A stretch of DNA of 64,000 nt from Bradyrhizobium macuxiense (GCF_007993935.1 NZ_VITY01000005.1:186001-250000); one strand, 5' to 3'; shown: positions 33,553 through 42,938, counted from the first letter of the stretch. Made by a program: numbers and translations. Notes: generated by a model not told the origin, from the sequence alone.

Positions 33553-34464
33553 ATGGATCGCCTGACCAGTTTGACCGCGTTCGTCCGGGTCGTGGATTCG
33601 GGCGGCTTTTCCGCGGCCGGCCGCAGGCTCAACATGTCCACGACAATGGTGAGCAACCACGTGCAGTCGCTGGAAGACCGGCTCGGCGCCCGGCTGCTCA
33701 ACCGCACCACCCGCAAGGTCAGTCTCACCGAGGTCGGCCAGGCCTATTACGACCGCTGCGTCCAGATCCTCGCCGACATCGAGCAGGCCGATGAGGTCGC
33801 CGGCGCGCAGCAATCGGTGCCGCGCGGCACGCTGCGCATCTTCACCAACACGCATCTGGTGCAATTCCTGTCGCCGGCGGTGGCCGAGTTCCTCGCGACC
33901 TATCCCGAGGTCAAGGTCGACCTCACCATCGGTGAGCGCAACGCCGACCTGATCGACGAGAACTACGATCTCGCGGTGCGCATGACCCCGCCGCCGGACT
34001 CCAGCCTGATCGTGCGCACCATCGCGACCTGGCGTCACGTGCTGTGCGCGTCCCACGGCTATATCGAACAGCACGGCAAGCCCGACCAGCTCGCCGATCT
34101 GTCCGCGCGCAACTGCATGCGCCACGCCAACTACCCCTATGGCGATGAATGGCGCTTCGCCGATCGCAAGGGCACGCCGGCCGCGGTGCGCGTCTCCGGC
34201 AACCTGGTCTCCAACAGCGGCGAGACGCTGAAGCTCGCCGCGCTCGCCGGCGTCGGCGTCTTCCTCGCGGCGGGCTTCCTGGTCCGCGACGAGCTGGAGT
34301 CCGGCCAATTGGTGCGGCTGCTGCCTGAATACCGGCCGGTCGAATTGACGATGAACGCGATCTATCCGCACCGCCATCATCTCTCGGCGAAGGTCCGCAC
34401 CTTCATCGATCTCCTGGTGCGCCACGCCACCGAGCAGCAGAAGCTGATCAATCCGTATTCGTGA
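33553..34464 (+). CDS. LysR-family regulator of the efflux genes
   Basis: A 303-residue LTTR. N-terminal helix-turn-helix LTAFVRVVDSGGFSAAGRRL to LEDRLGARLLNRTTRKVSLT; effector domain from about residue 90 (GTLRIFTNTHLVQFLSPAVAEF to the end). It diverges from the HlyD adaptor gene and is the probable reader of the two matching operators at 31823 and 33492. Inducer unknown. Confidence 0.9.
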   Translation: MDRLTSLTAFVRVVDSGGFSAAGRRLNMSTTMVSNHVQSLEDRLGARLLNRTTRKVSLTEVGQAYYDRCVQILADIEQADEVAGAQQSVPRGTLRIFTNTHLVQFLSPAVAEFLATYPEVKVDLTIGERNADLIDENYDLAVRMTPPPDSSLIVRTIATWRHVLCASHGYIEQHGKPDQLADLSARNCMRHANYPYGDEWRFADRKGTPAAVRVSGNLVSNSGETLKLAALAGVGVFLAAGFLVRDELESGQLVRLLPEYRPVELTMNAIYPHRHHLSAKVRTFIDLLVRHATEQQKLINPYS

Positions 34465-34475
34465 GCGGTTGCTGC

Positions 34476-34561
34476 CGTCATTGCGAGGAGCGAAGCGACG
34501 AAGCAATCCATGCTTCCGCGCATGCGGAACGATGGATTGCTTCGCTTCGCTCGCAATGACG
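34476..34561. repeat. Dispersed palindrome, family B
   Basis: Begins CGTCATTGCGAGGAGCG and ends CTCGCAATGACG around AAGCAATCCATGC and ATGGATTGCTTCG. It directly precedes a family C copy. Confidence 0.75.
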
Positions 34562-34571
34562 AACATGGACC

Positions 34572-34699
34572 CGTCATCCCCGCGCAAAGGCTTCGCCTTT
34601 GTCGCTGGAGGAGCCGCGAAGCGGCGTCTCGAAGGATGAATCGGCCAGAGAACGGGCCGTGCATCCTTCGAGACGCGCTACGCGCTCCTCAGGATGACG
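34572..34699. repeat. Dispersed palindrome, family C
   Basis: Begins CGTCATCCCCGCG with an AAGGCTTCGCCTTTG inner hairpin and ends CTCCTCAGGATGACGG. Families B and C together fill most of the 337 bases between LysR and the TctC gene; the remaining 100 bases show no clear promoter. Confidence 0.75.
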
Positions 34700-34801
34700 G
34701 GACTAGTAGCGCAACGCTTCTTCCACCGTCATGACCGCCCGGCATCCCTTGCATGGCATCTGCGTGTATCAAGAACCCACCGCCTGCCGCCGGGGCCTGC
34801 C

Positions 34802-35773
34802 ATGCCGCTTCGTCTCCTCGCATCGCTTCTGCTCGCGCTCGCAGCATCCGTGTTGCCGCACACGCCTGCACGCGCCGACTATCCCGACCACATCGTCAAG
34901 ATCGTGGTGCCGTTCGCGCCGGGCGGCGGCACCGATGTCGTCGCGCGTACGCTGGCGCAGGAGATGCAGAAGGATCTCGGCGTCACCGTCATCATCGAAA
35001 ACAAGCCGGGGGCGGGCACCATCATCGGCACGCAGAGCGTCGCCGCGAGCCCACCCGATGGCTACACGTTGCTGATGGCGACCTTCGCCAACGCGGTCAA
35101 TCCCAGCCTCTACCGCAAGCTGCCCTACGACGCGCACAAGGATCTTGCGCCGGTGGCGCTGGTGGCGCGCTCGTTCAACGTCGTGGTGGTCAATCCGTCC
35201 TCGCCGATCAAGTCGATCGCGGATCTGATCGCGGCCGCGAAGACCGATCCGGAAAAACTGTCCTACGGCACTTACGGCACCGGCACCTCCGCGCACCTCG
35301 CCGGCGAATTGTTCAAGCATCTCGCAGGCGTCAATCTCACCACCGTGCCCTACAAGGGCGCCGCGCCAGGGATCACCGACCTGCTGGGCGGCCAGATCCA
35401 GGTGATGTTCACGACGGTGGCGAGCTGCGCGTCGCTGGTCGAGGCCGGGCAGTTGCGCGCGATCGCCGTGACCTCGGCTGAGCGCTCGGCGTCATTCCCG
35501 AAACTGCCGACGGTGTCGGAGGCCGGCGTGCCCGGCTATGCCGCGGAATCCTGGTACGGCCTTTACGCACCTGCGAACACGCCGCCTGAGATCATCGACC
35601 GTCTCAACAAGTCTGCGGCCAGGGCGGTGCAGGCGGAGGCCTTCAGGAAGCTCAGCGTCAATGAGGGCCTCGTGATGGTGGCACAGCCTCCGGCCGAGCT
35701 CGACCGCTACTTTGCCGGCGAGGAGGCGCGCTGGCGCAAGGTGATTGAGGACGCCGGCATCAAGGCCGAATAG
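34802..35773 (+). CDS. TctC/Bug-family periplasmic solute-binding protein
   Basis: A 323-residue binding protein with a signal peptide ending near PARA-DYP. Family motifs: IVKIVVPFAPGGGTDVVAR, ENKPGAGTIIGTQSVA, SPPDGYTLLM, and PYKGAAPGITDLLGGQIQ. Bug proteins bind carboxylates, often with no transporter genes nearby; none of the TctA/TctB membrane subunits is present here. ATG 34802 begins the signal peptide; the longer frame lacks one. It may supply a system elsewhere or serve sensing. Confidence 0.88.
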   Translation: MPLRLLASLLLALAASVLPHTPARADYPDHIVKIVVPFAPGGGTDVVARTLAQEMQKDLGVTVIIENKPGAGTIIGTQSVAASPPDGYTLLMATFANAVNPSLYRKLPYDAHKDLAPVALVARSFNVVVVNPSSPIKSIADLIAAAKTDPEKLSYGTYGTGTSAHLAGELFKHLAGVNLTTVPYKGAAPGITDLLGGQIQVMFTTVASCASLVEAGQLRAIAVTSAERSASFPKLPTVSEAGVPGYAAESWYGLYAPANTPPEIIDRLNKSAARAVQAEAFRKLSVNEGLVMVAQPPAELDRYFAGEEARWRKVIEDAGIKAE

Positions 35774-35920
35774 CCGGCTGCCGGGCACCGCGATCACATC
35801 TTTTTGCATCGCCATGCCGTAACTGTGATTCTAGACGCAACGAATGGTTCCTGGGGTCGTTGATGACGGGACGCCGGCAACCCTGCCGGTTTGGATCGCG
35901 CCCCGGGCTGGGAGAGGACC

Positions 35921-36106
35921 ATGTGGATTCTGTTGCTGCTGCCGTTCATCGGCTTGCTATGGGTGCCGTTCTACAATTTCGCCGAGCCGTCGCTGTTCGG
36001 CTTTCCCTTCTTCTACTGGTACCAGCTCGCCTGGGTGCCGATCTCCTCGCTGCTGATCTGGCTGGTCTATCGCAGCCGGCGGCCCGATGCCGACGAGCAG
36101 CGGTGA
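35921..36106 (+). CDS. DUF3311 small membrane protein
   Basis: A 61-residue protein with two hydrophobic segments (MWILLLLPFIGLLWVPFYNF and PFFYWYQLAWVPISSLLIWL) and a basic and acidic tail. It matches DUF3311, almost always encoded directly before sodium:solute symporters of the MctP/ActP type. ATG 35921 has GGGAGAGGACC upstream. It lies 10 bases before the symporter and probably supports its assembly or function (inference). Confidence 0.85.
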   Translation: MWILLLLPFIGLLWVPFYNFAEPSLFGFPFFYWYQLAWVPISSLLIWLVYRSRRPDADEQR

Positions 36107-36116
36107 GGGGGCAGCC

Positions 36117-37607
36117 ATGACCGATCACATCGCCTGGGTGGCGCTCTCCGTCTTCGTCTTCTTCTTCGCCCTCGTCACCGTGATGGGCTTCTTCGCCGCG
36201 CGCTGGAAATCCGGCCCGGTCAGCGAGCATCTCGACGAGTGGGGTCTCGGCGGCCGCCAGTTCGGCACCTGGATCACCTGGTTCCTGGTCGGCGGCGATT
36301 TCTACACCGCCTACACCGTGATCGCGGTGCCCGCGCTGGTCTATGCGGTCGGCGCCTACGGCTTCTTCGCGCTGCCCTACACCATCATCGTCTATCCCTT
36401 CGTGTTCGCCGTGATGCCGGTGCTGTGGAAGAAGGCGCATGCCAACGGCTACGTCACCGCGGCGGACGTCGTCCACGGTGCCTATGGCTCGCGCGCGCTC
36501 GAGCTCGCGGTGGCGCTGACCGGCCTGGTCGCGACCATGCCCTACATCGCGCTGCAGCTGATCGGCATGGAGGTCGTGATCAAGGCGATGGGCCTGAGCG
36601 GTGAGCTGCCGATCATCGCCGCCTTCGTGATCCTTGCGCTCTATACCTATAGCTCCGGCCTGCGTGCGCCGGCCCTGATCGCCTTCGTCAAGGACATCAT
36701 GATCTACATCGTGGTGCTGACGGCCGTGGTCGTGGTGCCCTCGAAGCTCGGCGGCTATGGCGCGGTGTTCTCGGCCGCCAACGACGCCTTCACCGCGAAG
36801 GGCGGCGCCACCGGGCTGACGCTGAAGCCTTCGCAGTATCTGCCCTATGCGACGCTGGCGCTCGGCTCGGCGCTTGCCGCCTTCATGTATCCGCATACGC
36901 TGACCGGCATCTTCGCCTCGAAGTCGGCGGATACGATCCGCAAGAACGCGATCCTGCTGCCGGCCTATACGCTGCTGCTCGGTCTGATCGCGCTGCTCGG
37001 CTACATGGCCTATGCCGCTAACATCAAGGTGACGTCGCCGAACGACGTGGTGCCGATGCTGTTCAAGACCCTGTTCCCGGAATGGTTCGCCGGCTTCGCG
37101 TTCGCCGCGATCGCGATCGGCGCGCTGGTGCCGGCCGCGGTGATGAGCATCGGCGCCGCCAACCTGTTCACCCGCAATGTCTGGAAGTCTTATGTCAATC
37201 CGGACATCTCGCATGCCGGTGAGGCCTCGGTGGCGAAAATCACCTCGCTGGTGGTGAAGGTCGGTGCGCTGGCCTTCATCCTGTTCCTGCCGACGCAATA
37301 TGCGCTCGACCTGCAACTGCTCGGCGGCCTCTGGATCGTGCAGACGCTGCCGGCGCTGGTGTTCGGCCTGTTCACCGTCTGGTTCCGTGCCGAGGGCCTG
37401 CTGCTCGGCTGGGCCGTCGGCATCGGCTGGGGCACCTACACGGCATGGAGCAACGGGTTGAAGCCGCTCGCCAGCATCTCGCTCGGCGATGCCAGCTACA
37501 CCTTCTATGTCGGGCTCGGCGCGCTGCTGCTCAACGTCGTGGTGGCGGTGCTTGCGACCATCGTGGTCGGCCTGATCTCACCCGCCAAGCGCGGCGCGGC
37601 GGCCTGA
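36117..37607 (+). CDS. mctP: Monocarboxylate permease, sodium:solute symporter family (MctP-like)
   Basis: A 496-residue, about thirteen-helix member of the SSS family. Landmarks: EHLDEWGLGGRQFGTWITWF in the first helices, GGDFYTAYTVIAVPALVYA, and AIGALVPAAVMSIGAANLFTRN near the sodium-binding helix. Closest to rhizobial MctP, which imports lactate, pyruvate and related monocarboxylates including alanine. The DUF3311 partner directly upstream supports this. The 3' end overlaps the convergent oxidoreductase gene by 30 bases. Confidence 0.87.
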   Translation: MTDHIAWVALSVFVFFFALVTVMGFFAARWKSGPVSEHLDEWGLGGRQFGTWITWFLVGGDFYTAYTVIAVPALVYAVGAYGFFALPYTIIVYPFVFAVMPVLWKKAHANGYVTAADVVHGAYGSRALELAVALTGLVATMPYIALQLIGMEVVIKAMGLSGELPIIAAFVILALYTYSSGLRAPALIAFVKDIMIYIVVLTAVVVVPSKLGGYGAVFSAANDAFTAKGGATGLTLKPSQYLPYATLALGSALAAFMYPHTLTGIFASKSADTIRKNAILLPAYTLLLGLIALLGYMAYAANIKVTSPNDVVPMLFKTLFPEWFAGFAFAAIAIGALVPAAVMSIGAANLFTRNVWKSYVNPDISHAGEASVAKITSLVVKVGALAFILFLPTQYALDLQLLGGLWIVQTLPALVFGLFTVWFRAEGLLLGWAVGIGWGTYTAWSNGLKPLASISLGDASYTFYVGLGALLLNVVVAVLATIVVGLISPAKRGAAA

Positions 37608-40600
37608 GCCGTCGCCTGCATCTGTTGGGGCGGAGGTGAGAAGCGCGACGAGCCGCGCCACCTCCGCCTTGGTCTTGTCGATCGCGGCGTCCTTCACCGG
37701 CCCGTAGCCGCGGATTTCCATCGGCGCCTTTGCAATCGCTGTGAGATCGGGCAGGCGGGCGGCATCGAGCTTGCCGAGCATGGTATCGATCAGCGCTTCA
37801 TACCAAGTGATCAGCTCGCGTTCAGCGCGGCGCTCGGCGGTGTAGCCGAATACGTCGAACGGCGTGCCGCGCAGTCCCTTGAACCGCGCGAGCAACCGCA
37901 GCGGCGTCTGGATCCACTGCCCGAACGCGCGCTTCTTCGGCCGGCCCCGCGCATCCAGCCGCGCCGGAAGGAAGGGCGGGGCGAGATGATACCGTACCGT
38001 GAAGTCGCCATCGAATGTGCGCTTGAGCTCGTCGAGGAAGCCCGCCTGCATATGCAGCCGCGCCACCTCGTATTCGTCCTTGTAGGCCATCAGCTTGAAC
38101 AGCGACCGGGCCACGGCGTCGGTCAATGTCTCGCTGCCGAGCGCGGCGTCGGCGCGGCGCACACGCTCGACCGTGGCTCGGTAGCGCGCGGCATAGGCCT
38201 CGTTCTGATAGCCGGTGAGAAAATCGGCGCGGCGCGCGACCATCTGCTCCAGTGTCTCAGGCGTGCCGACGGCAGCATGCTCGGCCTTCGGCAGGAAGTC
38301 CGGATCTGCGAACGCGAGCCGGCCCCATGCCAGCGCCTGCCTGTTGCGCCCGACGGCGACGCCGTTGAGCTCGATCGCACGCGTCAGCGCCTCCAGCGAC
38401 ACCGGCACGAGGCCTTGCTGCCAGGCGAAGCCGAGCATCATGATGTTGGCGAAGACGCTGTCGCCGAGCAGCCGCTCGGCCAGCGCGTTGGCGTCGATGG
38501 TGGAGAGGTTGCCCGATCCGATCACCCGCTCGATGGCGCGCAAGCGAACCGGCGAGGCGAGGTCGGCATCGCGGAAGCGTACCACGTCGCCGGTCGGCAT
38601 CTCGGCGATGTTGACCGCCGCGCGCATGCCCTTGCGATAGGTGCCGGAGGCCTTGGCCGACGAACTCACCACGAGATCGCAGCCGATCAGGACGTCGGCC
38701 GCGCCCTGGTCGATCCGCACCTGGTGCAGCGCGTCGGGCTTGGCCGCGAGCCGCAGATAGCTCAGCACGGGGCCGAATTTCTGCGCGAAGCCGGTGAAGT
38801 CGAGCACCGACACGCCACGGCCCTCGAGATGCGCGGCCATCGCGATCAATGCGCCGACTGTGATGACGCCGGTGCCGCCGACGCCGGTGACGAGGAGATC
38901 ATAGGGCTTGTCGAGTGTCGCGAACTCCGGCACCGGCAGGGTGGCGGCGCGCGCCAGCGGGTCGATCGCGCTTTCGCTCTTGGCCCGCCGCTTGCCGCCC
39001 TCGATGGTGACAAAGCTCGGGCAGAAGCCGTTGAGGCAGGAAAAATCCTTGTTGCAGGTCGACAGGTTGATCTTGCGCTTGCGGCCGAACGACGTCTCCT
39101 TCGGCTCGACGCTGAGGCAATTGGATTCCACCGAGCAGTCGCCGCAGCCCTCGCAGACGAGGTCGTTGATATAGGCGAACCGCGCGGGATCCTTGATCGT
39201 GCCGCGCTTGCGCCGCCGCCGCTTTTCGGTCGCGCAGGTCTGCTGATAGATCAGCACGGTGACGCCGGGGATTTGGCGCAGCTCGCGCTGCACGGCGTCC
39301 ATCTCCTCGCGTGGATGAATCGTGACGCCGGCGGGCAGGTCGGCCGGCGAGAAATGTGCGGGATCATCCGACACCAGCGCAATCCGTGACACGCCTTCGG
39401 CGCGGACAGAGTGCGCGATCGCCTGCACGCTGACCGGGCCGTCGACCGGCTGGCCGCCGGTCATCGCCACCGCGTCGTTGAACAGGATCTTGTAGGTGAT
39501 GTTGGCCTTCGCGGCGATCGCCTGCCGGATCGCCATCGAGCCGGAGTGATAGTATGTGCCTTCGCCGAGATTCTGGAACACGTGGCTATTGCCGGTGAAT
39601 TTCGAGGACGCCGCCCAGTTGACGCCTTCGCCGCCCATCTGGATCAGCGACGAGGTCTCGCGGTCCATCCAGCTCGCCATGAAGTGGCAGCCGATCCCGG
39701 CCAGCGCCTTGGAGCCGTCGGGCACTTTCGTCGAGGTGTTGTGCGGGCAGCCCGAGCAGAAATACGGCGTGCGCGTCGCGCCCGGCACCGCGATGCTCCG
39801 ATCCTGCTCCGGCACCAGCGCCGCGACACGGCGCGCGAGCTGCAATTCCGAAAACATCGGATCGAGCCGTCGCGCCAGCACATCGGCCAGCATCCGCGGC
39901 GACAATTCGCCGGTCCAGGAGATCAGCCGTGCGCCTCGCTCGTCATGCTTGCCGACCATCCGCTCCGGCTTGGCGCCGGGATAGTCGTAGAAATATTCCT
40001 TGAACTGGCTCTCGATGATGCCGCGCTTCTCCTCGACCACCAGGATCTCACGCTTGCCCGTCACGAACTCCATCGCATCGTGCAGCGCCAGCGGCCACAC
40101 CATGCCGACCTTGTAGATGTCGATGCCGAAGCGGCGGCACGCGGTCTCATCCAGCCCGATCAGCCGCAACGCTTCCATCAGATCGAGATGCGCCTTGCCT
40201 GTGGTGACGATGCCGTAGGTCGCGTCCCTGATGTCGTAGATGCGGCGGTCGATCGGATTGGCCTTTGCGAAGGCGTAGACCGCGTGCTTCTTCGCCTCCA
40301 GCCGCTCCTCGATCTGCGGGCCCGGCAAATCCGGCCAGCGATAATGCAGGCCGCCGGGCGGCGGCACGAAATCCGGCTGTATGAAACGGCGCGGGGCGGG
40401 CAGTTCGACCGAGGCGCCGGACTCGACGATCTCAGAGATCGCCTTGAAGCCGACCCACATGCCGGAAAACCGGCTCAGCGCGTAGCCGTACTCGCCGAAC
40501 GCGAGATATTCGCCGACATCGGCCGGATGCAGCGTCGGCATGAACCAGCTCATGAAGGCGACATCGGACTGGTGCGGCATCGAGGACGACACGCAGCCAT

Positions 40601-41054
40601 GATCATCGCCGGCGACGACAAGCACGCCGCCATGCGGCGAGGAGCCATAGGCATTGCCGTGTTTCAGCGCGTCGCCGGAGCGATCGACGCCGGGACCCTT
40701 GCCGTACCACAGCCCGAACACGCCATCGACCTCGCGATCCCGCTGCGTCTCGACCTGCTGCGAGCCGAGCACGGCGGTCGCCGCGAGGTCCTCATTCACC
40801 GCGGGCAGGAATTCGATGCGGCTTTCCTTCAGAAGCGCGCCGATCTTCCACAGTTCGAGATCGACGCCGCCGAGCGGCGAGCCGCGATAGCCGGAGATGA
40901 AGCCCGCGGTGTTGAGTCCGCTCGCGCGGTCGCGCCTGATCTGGTCGAGCGCGATGCGGACGATCGCCTGCGTGCCGGTGAGGAAGACGCGGCCGCGCTC
41001 CCTGCTGTAACGCTCGGACAGCTGGTAGGCGTCGAGCAGCGGCATCTGGCCCAT
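37578..41054 (-). CDS. Indolepyruvate ferredoxin oxidoreductase family protein, fused single chain
   Basis: A 1158-residue enzyme. The N-terminal part is the pyrimidine-binding domain (GYRGSPLGGVDLELWK), the middle the ThDP-binding domain (CSGCPHNTST, GIGCHFMASWMD, MGGEGVNW, NDAVAMTGGQ), then a cysteine-rich cluster region (CEGCGDCSVESNCLSV, STCNKDFSCLNGFCPSF) for 4Fe-4S centres, and the gamma domain near 740 (DLLVTGVGGTGVITVGALIAMAA). It oxidatively decarboxylates aryl or branched 2-oxo acids to acyl-CoA. ATG 41054 follows GGAAGGG. It diverges from an Lrp regulator gene. Confidence 0.9.
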   Translation of the reverse strand: MGQMPLLDAYQLSERYSRERGRVFLTGTQAIVRIALDQIRRDRASGLNTAGFISGYRGSPLGGVDLELWKIGALLKESRIEFLPAVNEDLAATAVLGSQQVETQRDREVDGVFGLWYGKGPGVDRSGDALKHGNAYGSSPHGGVLVVAGDDHGCVSSSMPHQSDVAFMSWFMPTLHPADVGEYLAFGEYGYALSRFSGMWVGFKAISEIVESGASVELPAPRRFIQPDFVPPPGGLHYRWPDLPGPQIEERLEAKKHAVYAFAKANPIDRRIYDIRDATYGIVTTGKAHLDLMEALRLIGLDETACRRFGIDIYKVGMVWPLALHDAMEFVTGKREILVVEEKRGIIESQFKEYFYDYPGAKPERMVGKHDERGARLISWTGELSPRMLADVLARRLDPMFSELQLARRVAALVPEQDRSIAVPGATRTPYFCSGCPHNTSTKVPDGSKALAGIGCHFMASWMDRETSSLIQMGGEGVNWAASSKFTGNSHVFQNLGEGTYYHSGSMAIRQAIAAKANITYKILFNDAVAMTGGQPVDGPVSVQAIAHSVRAEGVSRIALVSDDPAHFSPADLPAGVTIHPREEMDAVQRELRQIPGVTVLIYQQTCATEKRRRRKRGTIKDPARFAYINDLVCEGCGDCSVESNCLSVEPKETSFGRKRKINLSTCNKDFSCLNGFCPSFVTIEGGKRRAKSESAIDPLARAATLPVPEFATLDKPYDLLVTGVGGTGVITVGALIAMAAHLEGRGVSVLDFTGFAQKFGPVLSYLRLAAKPDALHQVRIDQGAADVLIGCDLVVSSSAKASGTYRKGMRAAVNIAEMPTGDVVRFRDADLASPVRLRAIERVIGSGNLSTIDANALAERLLGDSVFANIMMLGFAWQQGLVPVSLEALTRAIELNGVAVGRNRQALAWGRLAFADPDFLPKAEHAAVGTPETLEQMVARRADFLTGYQNEAYAARYRATVERVRRADAALGSETLTDAVARSLFKLMAYKDEYEVARLHMQAGFLDELKRTFDGDFTVRYHLAPPFLPARLDARGRPKKRAFGQWIQTPLRLLARFKGLRGTPFDVFGYTAERRAERELITWYEALIDTMLGKLDAARLPDLTAIAKAPMEIRGYGPVKDAAIDKTKAEVARLVALLTSAPTDAGDGSGRRAALGG

Positions 41055-41110
41055 GAGTGACCCTTCCAGGAATCGAAATGTCTGATTGGACAAGGCTATG
41101 CCCGTGGGGC

Positions 41111-41125
41111 TGGTAGGTCTTACCT
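41111..41125. promoter_or_regulatory. Lrp-type operator 1
   Basis: TGGTA-GGTCT-TACCT, centred 64 bases before the oxidoreductase ATG. It matches the site at 41181 in both half-sites and spacing; the centres are 70 bases apart. Confidence 0.55.
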
Positions 41126-41177
41126 ATGTATCCTCCCTGCACCCTGGATTCGGTCGAAGATTGCTGAAGTCGGGTGT

Positions 41178-41198
41178 ATTTGGTAAAATCTACCAAAT
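41178..41198. promoter_or_regulatory. Lrp-type operator 2
   Basis: Perfect dyad ATTTGGTA-AAATC-TACCAAAT, 13 bases before the Lrp-family ATG. Lrp/AsnC proteins typically bind dyads of about 15 bases and repress their own gene. Confidence 0.6.
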
Positions 41199-41210
41199 CG
41201 GAGGCTCGAC

Positions 41211-41666
41211 ATGGTCGAAGAGCAAGACGAGCGCATTCTCGCCGAACTGCAAAAGGACGGCCGCGCCACCAACCAGCAACTTGCCGAAACTGTCGGGATG
41301 TCGACCTCGGCGTGCTGGCGCCGGGTCCGCGCGCTGGAGGAGTCCGGCGTCATCTCGGGCTATTCGGCGCTGGTCGCGCGGGAGCGCGCGGGCTTTGCGA
41401 CCTCGGCGATCCTGCACGTCTCGCTGGAGCGGCACGACGTGAAGTTCGTCGACGAGTTCGTCGCGCGGGTGACGAAGCGCCGCGAAGTGCTGGAATGCTT
41501 CGCGACCACAGGCGATGCCGACTACCATCTGCGCGTCGTCGTGCGCGACATGGATGCCTACAACAAATTCCTCGACGAGTTCATGTTCCGCATCCCCGGC
41601 ATCCGCCACGTCCGCACCAACGTGATCCTGAAGGAAATCAAGACCGGCGTGGCGCTGCCGTTTTGA
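41211..41666 (+). CDS. Lrp/AsnC-family transcriptional regulator
   Basis: A 151-residue regulator. Helix-turn-helix at about 8-50 (ERILAELQKDGRATNQQLAE, MSTSACWRRVRALEESGVI) and a RAM/AsnC ligand domain (residues 65-140, ILHVSLERHDVKFVDEFVAR to GDADYHLRVVVRDMDAYNKF). It diverges from the indolepyruvate oxidoreductase-like gene and probably controls it in response to an amino acid, through the two TGGTA-N5-TACC sites in the 156-base gap. Confidence 0.9.
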   Translation: MVEEQDERILAELQKDGRATNQQLAETVGMSTSACWRRVRALEESGVISGYSALVARERAGFATSAILHVSLERHDVKFVDEFVARVTKRREVLECFATTGDADYHLRVVVRDMDAYNKFLDEFMFRIPGIRHVRTNVILKEIKTGVALPF

Positions 41667-41702
41667 TGGAGATGCCGCGACGGCCCTGCCACAAGCGCGC
41701 TG

Positions 41703-41822
41703 TCGTCCCGGCGCAGGCCGGGACCCATAACCACCAATGCGCATTGTTGCGTGCAGCTGGAACGACAAATCCCGTCCACGACATCCGCTGCGGAGTATGG
41801 GTCCCGGCCTGCGCCGGGACGA
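41703..41822. repeat. Dispersed palindrome, family E
   Basis: Arms TCGTCCCGGCGCAGGCCGGG and CCCGGCCTGCGCCGGGACGA with inner ACCCAT and ATGGGT. A diverged copy lies at 43961. A half copy of family A (GCGCTCTACCCGTCCTACG) follows and runs into the next gene's stop codon. Confidence 0.75.
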
Positions 41823-41854
41823 CGATGTTGATGCAGCGCTGCGCTCTACCCGTC

Positions 41855-42361
41855 CTACGCCTCAGCCGCCTTGGCCCGCATCAGCAGCATGAAAATCATC
41901 ACGTGGCTCACCAGCAGCAGCGGCACATACAGCGCCGGAATGTAGATGCCGGCGCCGAACAGGCCGGGACCCGCGTTCTTCGTCGCGCCCATGTAGTAGG
42001 CGTTGAGAAGATCCAGCGTGCCCCAGATGTTGAACAGCCAGACGATCGGAAGGGCGATCGGCCAGCGCCACGATAGCGCCGCCATCGCGAGCAGCGCGAG
42101 AACAGCGGCGGTCAGATCGCCCCAGCCGACCGCGCCGGCAAACACCGGATTCACCTCCGGCGACACGAAGCCTGTGACCAGGAAGTTCATCCCGAGAAAC
42201 CGGAAAGCATGGAACGCCGCAAGCAGCCGGAGCGCCTCATGGCGCGGCATCGCGCGGAGCGCCGGCCAGACATAGGTGGCGGCCACCACGGTACTCGTCA
42301 GAAAAGCTCCGGCGACGCTGAGCAGGAATGGAATGTTGAGAGTGATTGGCACGGCCGGCAT
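41855..42361 (-). CDS. Small polytopic membrane protein
   Basis: A 168-residue protein with four or five hydrophobic segments (FLLSVAGAFLTSTVVAATYVW, LTAAVLALLAMAALSW, IALPIVWLFNIWGTLDLLNAYY, LYVPLLLVSHVMIFMLLM). I do not recognise the family. Its TAG stop lies within a half family A repeat. It is followed upstream on the same strand by the small secreted protein at 42424-42831, about 60 bases away, so both may be controlled by the LysR gene at 42962. Confidence 0.65.
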   Translation of the reverse strand: MPAVPITLNIPFLLSVAGAFLTSTVVAATYVWPALRAMPRHEALRLLAAFHAFRFLGMNFLVTGFVSPEVNPVFAGAVGWGDLTAAVLALLAMAALSWRWPIALPIVWLFNIWGTLDLLNAYYMGATKNAGPGLFGAGIYIPALYVPLLLVSHVMIFMLLMRAKAAEA

Positions 42362-42423
42362 CCTCTATTGTCGATGTGGTCGCGAGGCCGAACCCGTCGA
42401 CCGGGTTCGACCTCGGCTTGCGT

Positions 42424-42831
42424 TCAGGGCTTGGTGACCAGCAAACGCAGCGGCAGCAGCGGGCCGACCGCGATGTATTCGTGGTCCATGATGTCCAGCT
42501 TGGACAGCGGCAGGCCTTCCATGATCGCGTGCGCCTCGGCGGTGTCCTTGGCGTCGAGCAGGAAGACGACGCCGCGCCCGTCGGAGCGCGAATACCATTC
42601 GCGCACCTTGCCATTGAGATAGAGCTGCACGGTCTGCCGGATTTCATCCGGCATCACGGCCATCACCTGGTCGCGGGTGACGCCGGGCTTGACGGTCAGG
42701 ATGACCATCACGCCGGTGGTGATGGTCGAGGTGGCTTGTGCTTGGGCCTGGGCAGGGGAGGGAGTGGTCATGGTGGTTAAGCCTGTCAAAGTGAGGGTGA
42801 GGGCAAGGAGGGTGTGACGGATTGGTTTCAT
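42424..42831 (-). CDS. Secreted small protein with ferredoxin-like (YCII/muconolactone-isomerase-like) fold
   Basis: About 135 residues with a signal peptide (PIRHTLLALTLTLTGLTTM, ending near AQA). The mature part has a beta-alpha-beta pattern, GVMVILTVKPGVTRDQVMAVMPDEIRQTVQLYL, then GRGVVFLLDAKDTAEAHAIMEGLPLSKL, typical of dimeric alpha-beta barrel proteins such as muconolactone isomerase-like or YCII domains. No catalytic residue can be assigned. Starts at 42831 and 42840 are both possible. It diverges from a LysR gene, its probable regulator. Confidence 0.65.
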   Translation of the reverse strand: MKPIRHTLLALTLTLTGLTTMTTPSPAQAQAQATSTITTGVMVILTVKPGVTRDQVMAVMPDEIRQTVQLYLNGKVREWYSRSDGRGVVFLLDAKDTAEAHAIMEGLPLSKLDIMDHEYIAVGPLLPLRLLVTKP

Positions 42832-42938
42832 CGGTCGCATGTCTCCGTTCACGACTTACGTCGTGATGTCGCGTGGAGCAGCGTGTGTCGCGGTGCTGCT
42901 GCCTGTGGCTGATGTAGGGCGGCTTTCCGCGAGCGACT

